Below, one piece after another: positions 58,814 to 64,000 of a stretch of DNA of 64,000 nt; position 1 is the stretch's first letter; the number at the start of each line of letters is the position of its first letter. The notes under the pieces are model-generated. The model searched no databases, was not told the origin of the DNA, and worked only from the letters and a program-made list of their open reading frames with translations. The stretch is taken from contig JBBQKG010000005.1 in NCBI GenBank assembly GCA_038326655.1, forward strand, positions 1 through 64,000, in the 5' to 3' direction. The DNA is from JBBQKG01 sp038326655. Its GTDB lineage: Bacteria > Actinomycetota > Thermoleophilia > Solirubrobacterales > JBBDJG01. The position numbers were made by a program, and so were the translations under genes.

Positions 58814-60120
58814 CCTTGCGCGGCCTCGGGCACGGTTCGGGCGCGCGCTCGGGCGCCGACCTCGCCGGCGCCGCAGAACACCTGCGCGGCGCCAAGCGCG
58901 TTCCAGGGATCGACCACGAGGCAGCCCGCGCCGGCTCGCTCGCCGAGCGCTGCCAGCGTGCGGGGGTCGGAGAACTCGCTGTGGTTGGTCGCGATCACGA
59001 CGGCGTCCGCGCCGCTCAGCGCGTCCTCGAGCGACTCGCCGGCGACCGGCGCGTGAGGATCGTGCGTGACGACGGTCGCGAGCTCGCGCTCCAGCAGGCG
59101 GATCAGCTTGGACGAGAGTGAGTCGCGCAGGTCGTCGGAATCCCGCTTGAACGTGAGTCCGAGCACCGCGACCCTCCGTCCGCGCAGCGAGCCGAGCCGC
59201 CGCTTCATGCCCTCGACCAGAAACAGCGGCACGCTCTCGTTCACGCGCGAGACAGACATCAGCATGCCGGGTGCGCTCGAGCGCTCCTCGGAGAAAGCGA
59301 AGTCCTTGCGCAGGCAGGTGCCGCCCGTCAAACCCGGCTGCGCGATGCCGCCGCGCGGGTAGTCGCGATTGATCAGGTCGATCACGTCGAACACGTTCGC
59401 GCCGTACTGCTCGCAGTTCATCATCAGGAGATTGGGCAGGGCGAAGTTCGCATAGCGGTAGATGTTGGTCCAGATCTTCGCCAGCTCGGCCTGGGCGGGC
59501 GTGGTGCGCTCAATCGGAGAGCCGAACACCTCGAACAGCGCCGCGACCTGCTCGGTGGAGCGCTCTTCGACGCCGCCCACGATGTGCGGCAGCGTCGCGA
59601 TCTCCTCGACGAAGCGGTTCTCGGCGATCCGTTCGGGCGCGTGCGCGACGAACACGTCGCGGCCGACGACGAAGCCGCGCTGCTGCTCGAGGTAGCCGGC
59701 CACGAACTCGGTCGTCCCCGGCGCCACCGTCGAGCGCAGCACGATCACGTGCCCCTGGCGCAGAACCGGCAGCAGCGTGTCGAGCACCGCGCGGATCTCG
59801 GAGATGTCGATCTCGATGTGCCACAGGCTCGGCGTGCCCACCGTCAGGACGATGTGCCGTGCGTCCGCGGCATCCTCGACCCGATCGGAGACCGTGAGGC
59901 CGCCCCCAGCGAGCACGCGTTCCAGGAGCTCCTGGGTGTCGCGCTCCTGAAATGGCATCGTGCCGGCGCGGATCGACTCGAGGCGCTGCGGGTCCTTGTC
60001 GATCGCGGCCGTCGCGAGGCCTCGGTCGGCGAAGCTCAGCGCAAGCGGAAGGCCGACGCGGCCGAGGCCGATCACGGCGACGTCCTGCGCGAACGCGCTG
60101 CTGTCAGCGGCGGCGGCCAC
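58810..60120 (-). CDS. UDP-glucose/UDP-ManNAc dehydrogenase family enzyme
   Basis: A 436-residue nucleotide-sugar dehydrogenase that oxidises C6 of a UDP-hexose to the uronate. Rossmann motif VAVIGLGRVGLPLALSFADRG, the middle domain ELAKIWTNIYRYANFALPNLL with catalytic-type Lys, the nucleophile in GLTGGTCLRKDFAF, and the C-terminal VAVLGLTFKRDSDDLRDSLSSKLIRLL. The FAHAPERI-like VAHAPERIAENRFVEE suggests the WecC/UDP-N-acetyl subgroup, but UDP-glucose is possible. It overlaps the upstream wecG-like gene by 17 nt. It may supply uronate to the polymer and to uxs. Confidence 0.88.
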   Translation of the reverse strand: MAAAADSSAFAQDVAVIGLGRVGLPLALSFADRGLATAAIDKDPQRLESIRAGTMPFQERDTQELLERVLAGGGLTVSDRVEDAADARHIVLTVGTPSLWHIEIDISEIRAVLDTLLPVLRQGHVIVLRSTVAPGTTEFVAGYLEQQRGFVVGRDVFVAHAPERIAENRFVEEIATLPHIVGGVEERSTEQVAALFEVFGSPIERTTPAQAELAKIWTNIYRYANFALPNLLMMNCEQYGANVFDVIDLINRDYPRGGIAQPGLTGGTCLRKDFAFSEERSSAPGMLMSVSRVNESVPLFLVEGMKRRLGSLRGRRVAVLGLTFKRDSDDLRDSLSSKLIRLLERELATVVTHDPHAPVAGESLEDALSGADAVVIATNHSEFSDPRTLAALGERAGAGCLVVDPWNALGAAQVFCGAGEVGARARARTVPEAAQG

Positions 60121-60919
60121 GGATGAAGGATAGGCGGAGGCGATCGAGCCCTCGCCTCTCCACGACGTACTGCCGCGCGAACGCGGCCACGAAGGCCGGG
60201 TTGTAGCGCAGGTATCGCGGTGCGAGCCGCACGGGGTCCTGGGTGAGGCGGAAGAGCCACTCGAGGCCGGCGCGCTGCATCCAGGCCGGGGCCTGCCGCT
60301 TGCGCCCGCCGATGAAGTCGAACGCGGCCCCCACCCCCACCAGCAGCGGCGCCTCGAGCAGCGGCCGCATCTGCGCCATCCACTTCTCCTGCTTCGGCGC
60401 GCCGACGCCCACCAGCACCACGTCGGCGCGGTCGGCGTCGATCCGCGCGGCCAGCTCCCGCCCCTCGGCGGGCGTGAGCGAGCGATGGGGCGGCGACCAG
60501 CCGCCGGCCACCTCGATGCCCGGGAACCGCTCGCGCAACGCCCGCTCGAGCTGCGCCAAGCCGGCGGGCGTGGCGCCTCCGTAGAGCCAGACGCGCCGCC
60601 CGCGCTCGGCGGCGCGGCGGCAGTAGCGGACGGTCAGCTCGGGCCCGTAGACCCGGTCGCGCAGGCCTGCGCCGAGCAGGTTGAGCGCCCATACGAGCGG
60701 GCGGCCGTCAGGTACCACGAGCGATGCTCCCCTGAGCGCCCCGCGCGCCTCGGGATCGTGGCGCGCGACCATCACGACGTGCACCGCGGCGGCGCAGACA
60801 TACCCGCGCTCGCGGCGCTCGACCATGCCGTCCATGACGTCGATCGCCTGCTCGTAGTCGACGACGGCGAGCGGCACGCCGAGGACGTCCCGCTTCGGCA
60901 CATCCGCCGGCCGCGTCAT
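60104..60919 (-). CDS. WecG/TagA/CpsF-family glycosyltransferase (GT26)
   Basis: A 271-residue GT26 enzyme. Family marks are DVLGVPLAVVDYEQAIDVM, SLVVPDGRPLVWALNLLG, RVWLYGGATPAGLAQLERALRERFPGIEVAGGWSPPHR, DVVLVGVGAPKQEKWM and the membrane-contact FDFIGGRKRQAPAWMQRAGLEWLFRL. It adds the second sugar, often ManNAc, to a lipid-linked sugar at the membrane face. The ATG overlaps the stop of the upstream GT4 gene. An operon of four coupled genes runs from 62061 to 57824. Confidence 0.92.
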   Translation of the reverse strand: MTRPADVPKRDVLGVPLAVVDYEQAIDVMDGMVERRERGYVCAAAVHVVMVARHDPEARGALRGASLVVPDGRPLVWALNLLGAGLRDRVYGPELTVRYCRRAAERGRRVWLYGGATPAGLAQLERALRERFPGIEVAGGWSPPHRSLTPAEGRELAARIDADRADVVLVGVGAPKQEKWMAQMRPLLEAPLLVGVGAAFDFIGGRKRQAPAWMQRAGLEWLFRLTQDPVRLAPRYLRYNPAFVAAFARQYVVERRGLDRLRLSFIRGRRR

Positions 60920-62061
60920 CCCACGCGGGCGTAGACATCCATCAGGCCACTGTAGAAGCGCTCCTCCCCGAACACCTCGCGGGCGCGCGCCAGCGCGGCC
61001 TCCGCGGCGGCACGCCGGGCGGGCGGATCGCGCCACAGGCGACCCATCTCCGCGGCCCAGCGCTCGATCGCGCCCGGCGGCAGCGTGTGCCCCGGGCCGA
61101 CGATCTCGGGCAGGCCGCCGACGCTCGACGCGAGCACGGGGACCCCTGCCGCGAGCGACTCGATCGCCGCGTACGGGCACGGCTCGTCCCAGCGCGACGG
61201 GATCACCGAGAACGCGGCCGCGGCGCGCGCCTCGGCCAGCTCCTCAGGCCCCAGGCTGCCGAGGAACCGGACCGGTGCGCCGAGCCGTCCCGCGAGCGCG
61301 CGAAGGGCTTCCTCCTGCGGGCCGGCGCCTGCGACCGCGAGCGGCACGCCGGCCCCGGCAGCGGCCTCGATCGCCGTCTCGACGCCCTTCTCCTCGACCA
61401 GCCGCCCCGCGTACAGCGCGTGGCGCGGCTCGCCCGCGGGAGGCGACTGCACGACCTCGGCGTCGCGCACGAAGTTCGGTAGCACGGCCGCCTCGCCGAC
61501 CGGCGCGCCGATCTCGCGCAGGCGTCGGAGCGCCGCCGCGCTCGGCACGATGAACTGGTCGACGCAAGCCGCCAGGCGGCGCTGGTGAAGCGTGAGCCCG
61601 GCGCCGTAGGCGGCCGCCTCGGGCACGCTGCCGCGGCAGCGAAGCCTCACTCCCGGCCAGGTGTTGCGCCCGTGGCAGCGCGTGCAGACCTCGCCGTCAC
61701 GGAAGCAGATCGCGATCGCGCAGACCAGGCGGTAGTTGTGCAGGTGGAGCACCACGCGGGCGCCCGCGCGGTGCGCCGCGGCCAGCGACCGCGCGCCGAG
61801 GAGCGGATTCACGTTGTGGGCGTGGACGACGTCGGCGCGATGACGCCGCACGGCGTCCTCCACCTCGCCGGGCCGCAGGCCGCCGGCGAGCATCCCCGCC
61901 CCGGCCCGGATGCGCCCGCGCGCACCTTCCAGCTCGTCGCTGGCGCGCTCGAGCATGGCGACCGCGTGCCCGCGATCGCGCAGCAGGCCGGCGATCGCCT
62001 CGACCGAGCGCTCCTCGCCTCCGGGCGCGCGGTAGCGGTTGTGGAGAAGCAGTACGTTCAA
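60916..62061 (-). CDS. GT4 glycosyltransferase
   Basis: A 381-residue GT-B enzyme: VLLLHNRYRAPGGEERSVEAIAGLL, DVVHAHNVNPLLG, ARVVLHLHNYRLVCAIAICFRDGEVCTRCHGRNTWPGVRLRC, a Cys-rich loop seen in a GT4 subgroup, then ALYAGRLVEEKGVETAI and RWDEPCPYAAIESLAAGVPVLAS. The catalytic E-x7-E-like region is EPCPYAAIE. The start is TTG. It opens the coupled operon with the WecG-like, dehydrogenase and epimerase genes. Confidence 0.88.
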   Translation of the reverse strand: MNVLLLHNRYRAPGGEERSVEAIAGLLRDRGHAVAMLERASDELEGARGRIRAGAGMLAGGLRPGEVEDAVRRHRADVVHAHNVNPLLGARSLAAAHRAGARVVLHLHNYRLVCAIAICFRDGEVCTRCHGRNTWPGVRLRCRGSVPEAAAYGAGLTLHQRRLAACVDQFIVPSAAALRRLREIGAPVGEAAVLPNFVRDAEVVQSPPAGEPRHALYAGRLVEEKGVETAIEAAAGAGVPLAVAGAGPQEEALRALAGRLGAPVRFLGSLGPEELAEARAAAAFSVIPSRWDEPCPYAAIESLAAGVPVLASSVGGLPEIVGPGHTLPPGAIERWAAEMGRLWRDPPARRAAAEAALARAREVFGEERFYSGLMDVYARVG

Positions 62062-62087
62062 GAGCAGCCCTGCACCAGGGGCAGCGT

Positions 62088-63188
62088 ATGCCGATCGCCC
62101 TCGTAACCAACTACCTCCCCCCCTACCGCCTCCCTCTCTACCGCCTCCTGCACGAGCGCTACGGGGTCGAGGTCCACTGCTTCGGCGGCGAAGCGCACTA
62201 CGTGCCGGAGTCGCTGCGCGACCTCGACCGGCAGCTCGAGGAGGCGCCCTTCCCGGCGTTCCGGCTCGCGCGCCAGCGCGACGCGCGCCGGCTCGGCGCC
62301 GAGAGCGACGCCGTGATCGCGGCGACCGCGGGGCGGGTCGCGGTGCCGGCCGCCTGGCGGGGAGCGCGCCGGGCGAAGACTCCGTTCCTGCTCTGGGCCT
62401 CGCTCTGGCGGCACCCGCTCACGCTGCCGCACACGCTCTCCTTCGGCCTGATGCGCCGGATCTACCGGCGGTCGGACGCGATCGTCACCTACGGCGAGCA
62501 CGTCTCGCGCTACGTGAAGCGGTACCGCAGGCGAAAGGAGGGCGTCTTCGCGGCGCCGCAGGCCGTCGAGCCGGAGATCTTCGCGCGTGGGGTCTCGGAG
62601 GCCGAGCAGGCCGAGTGGCGCGCCGCCGCCGGGATCCCGCCAGAGGGACCGGTCCTGCTGTTCGCGGGGCGACTCGTGCGCGAGAAGGGAATCGAGGTGC
62701 TGCTGCGCGCCTGGCGCCGCGTCCACCTGCCGGGCGCGACGCTCTGCGTGGCCGGCGCCGGCCCGCTCGCGGATCTCGTGCGGGCGGCCGGCGAGGGCGT
62801 CGTGGCCGCCGGGCCGATCGAGCGCGGGCGGCTGCCCGTCGCCTACGCCGCCGCCCGCGCGGTCGTGGTGCCCTCGATCGCGACCCGCCGGTTCCTCGAG
62901 CCGTGGGGCCTGGTGTGCAACGAGGCGATGTACCAGGGCACCCCGGTGATCGCAAGCTCGGCCGTCGGCGCGGTCCCGGGGGGGCTCGTCACGCACGGCG
63001 CGAGCGGCCTCGTCGTGCGCGCCGGCGACGAACAGGAGCTCGCCTCGGCGATCGCCCAGATCGTCGAGGACGAGCCGCTGCACGCGCGGCTGTCACGACT
63101 CGCGCCGGCGGCGGTCGAGCCGTTCGACTACGAGGCCGCCGCGGACGGGTTCGGCAGCGCGCTCGAGTTTGCGGGCGTCTTGGACTAG
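62088..63188 (+). CDS. GT4 glycosyltransferase
   Basis: A 366-residue GT-B enzyme: IALVTNYLPPYRLPLYRLLHERYGVEVH, LLWASLWRHPLTLPHTLSFGLMRRIYRRSDAIVTYGEHVSRYV, VLLFAGRLVREKGIEVLLRAWRRV, VVVPSIATRRFLEPWGLVCNEAMYQGTPVIASSAVG with the EPWGLVCNEAM donor-binding motif. It is divergent from the other GT4 gene with 26 nt between starts. No -10 box is placed at the usual distance. Confidence 0.88.
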   Translation: MPIALVTNYLPPYRLPLYRLLHERYGVEVHCFGGEAHYVPESLRDLDRQLEEAPFPAFRLARQRDARRLGAESDAVIAATAGRVAVPAAWRGARRAKTPFLLWASLWRHPLTLPHTLSFGLMRRIYRRSDAIVTYGEHVSRYVKRYRRRKEGVFAAPQAVEPEIFARGVSEAEQAEWRAAAGIPPEGPVLLFAGRLVREKGIEVLLRAWRRVHLPGATLCVAGAGPLADLVRAAGEGVVAAGPIERGRLPVAYAAARAVVVPSIATRRFLEPWGLVCNEAMYQGTPVIASSAVGAVPGGLVTHGASGLVVRAGDEQELASAIAQIVEDEPLHARLSRLAPAAVEPFDYEAAADGFGSALEFAGVLD

Positions 63189-63203
63189 GGCATAATCGCC
63201 ACG

Positions 63204-63674
63204 ATGAAGCTCTTCCGGAAGAAGAAGTCGGAGGAGGACGACTCCGAGTTCGGGATCGTCGACCTCTTCGACCAGCACCTCGCCACCGAGGAGGCTGTGT
63301 ACAGCGACAACGTGCTCGCGCATCTGCGCCGGATCCACGAACCGAACGGGTACCAGCGCGAGAAGCGGGAGCACGACTTCATCGACCTCGGGATGCCGCG
63401 AAGCTACCTCGACGCACTCGACGAGATCGAGTTGACGATCGAGAGCCAGTTCGCCTCTGCGCTGCTCCAGCCGCGCAAGCGCGGGCAGGGACAGGTCGTG
63501 AGCCGGTGGACGGTCCGGGGGATCCACCGCCGTGAGCTGGCGGGAATCCCACCGAGCGGCGAGCCGGTCCAGATCGGCGGCCTCAGCTATACGACCTTTC
63601 GCGATTACGCGCTTCGCACCGAGTACACGTTCTGGGAGGTCCCCGAGCTGACGCGGAGGGCGGTCGAGCGATAG
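63204..63674 (+). CDS. hypothetical protein with SnoaL-like C-terminal half
   Basis: A 156-residue protein of no certain family. The N-terminus is highly charged (KLFRKKKSEEDDSE). The rest, with FIDLGMPRSYLDALDEIELTIESQFA, then RWTVRGIHRRELAGIPPSGEPVQIGGLSYTTFRDYALRTEYTFWEVPEL, resembles the last strands of SnoaL/ester-cyclase NTF2-fold proteins (W..G.H...L.GIPP.G..V.). The ATG is 7 nt after CATAAT, so leaderless. It precedes a GT2 gene by 8 nt, so a role in glycan metabolism is possible. Confidence 0.68.
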   Translation: MKLFRKKKSEEDDSEFGIVDLFDQHLATEEAVYSDNVLAHLRRIHEPNGYQREKREHDFIDLGMPRSYLDALDEIELTIESQFASALLQPRKRGQGQVVSRWTVRGIHRRELAGIPPSGEPVQIGGLSYTTFRDYALRTEYTFWEVPELTRRAVER

Positions 63675-63682
63675 CCCCGGCG

Positions 63683-64000
63683 ATGGCAGCGGCGCCGCGG
63701 ATCGCCGTGATCATCGTCAACCTGAACAGCGGCGCCGACCTCCGGCGCTCGCTGGAGGCGGTCGAGCGCCAGACCGTCACCCCTGAAGCGGCGTACCTGG
63801 TGGACAACGGCAGCACGGATGGCTCGGCCGATGACGCCGAAGCGCGGTTTCCCTGGCTCGAGGTGATCCGCCTGGGCCGCAATGCGGGGTTCGCGGCCGC
63901 CAACAACATCGCCGTCCGCCGCGCGGACACCGAATGGGTCGCGTTGCTGAACCCGGACGCCTTTCCGGAGCCGGACTGGCTCGCGCGGCTGATCGAGGCC
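63683..64000 (+). CDS. GT2 glycosyltransferase, N-terminal part
   Basis: The first 106 residues of a GT2 rhamnosyltransferase-like enzyme, cut by the window end: IAVIIVNLNSGADLRRSLEAV, AYLVDNGSTDGSADDAEARF, LGRNAGFAAANNIAVRRADTEWVALLNPDAFPEPDWLARL, where NPDA is the variant DxD metal site of this group. It lies 8 nt after the hypothetical gene and continues beyond the window. Confidence 0.85.
   Translation, partial: MAAAPRIAVIIVNLNSGADLRRSLEAVERQTVTPEAAYLVDNGSTDGSADDAEARFPWLEVIRLGRNAGFAAANNIAVRRADTEWVALLNPDAFPEPDWLARLIEA

Overview
The window is a 64-kb piece of a high-GC actinobacterial chromosome, read here as Thermoleophilia/Solirubrobacterales-like. The grounds are a very high G+C, frequent GTG/TTG starts, RTX-type calcium-binding secreted proteins, a single-chain E2-E1 oxoglutarate dehydrogenase, a UdgX-type uracil-DNA glycosylase and many genes whose start codon lies 6-8 nt after a TANNNT -10 box (apparently leaderless transcripts). 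The lineage is an inference, since no rRNA is present. I found no tRNA, rRNA or CRISPR array.

Layout. 1-4.4 kb: end of a short-chain dehydrogenase, a carotenoid oxygenase with a SnoaL-like partner and a divergent PadR regulator, then an RTX protein. 4.5-10 kb: UDP-sulfoquinovose synthase, two membrane glycosyltransferases and an acyltransferase (envelope glycolipid genes). 10-17 kb: a cupredoxin/membrane/CtaG group probably serving copper or oxidase assembly, then the four-domain oxoglutarate dehydrogenase. 17-24 kb: thioredoxin-fold proteins, AIM24, HIT, methyltransferase, a second RTX protein, UdgX and housekeeping oxidoreductases. 24.3-28.3 kb: a Zur-type regulator divergent from a zinc/manganese ABC operon in which the first permease is fused to the binding lipoprotein. 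28-39.6 kb: NlpC-like protein, epimerase, phosphate transport (DUF47-PiT), YihY, cupin, MBL/dehydrogenase pair, two tandem secreted paralogues, MOSC, cyclophilin, ArfB and a thermonuclease.

39.6-43.5 kb is an accessory island between two convergent chromosomal genes. A 168-bp near-perfectly centred palindrome is followed by a 3.7-kb element with 16-bp terminal inverted repeats. This element carries a winged-helix protein, a DDE transposase, a DNA methyltransferase and a probable restriction endonuclease. Three CTAG tetranucleotides at 39605, 39769 and 43514 fit two side-by-side insertions, each with a 4-bp CTAG target duplication.

43.5-64 kb: a baeRF-type release-factor-like protein, a large secreted Ig-like protein translationally coupled to a fused sigma/anti-sigma factor, then a long exopolysaccharide region: UDP-xylose synthase, polyprenyl glycosylphosphotransferase, methyltransferase, O-antigen-ligase-like protein with a TPR-like tail, seven further glycosyltransferases (GT2, GT4 and WecG/TagA types), an epimerase and a nucleotide-sugar dehydrogenase. 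The dehydrogenase and UDP-xylose synthase supply nucleotide sugars, the phosphotransferase starts the lipid-linked unit, the transferases extend it and the ligase-like protein polymerises or attaches it. The window ends inside a GT2 gene.
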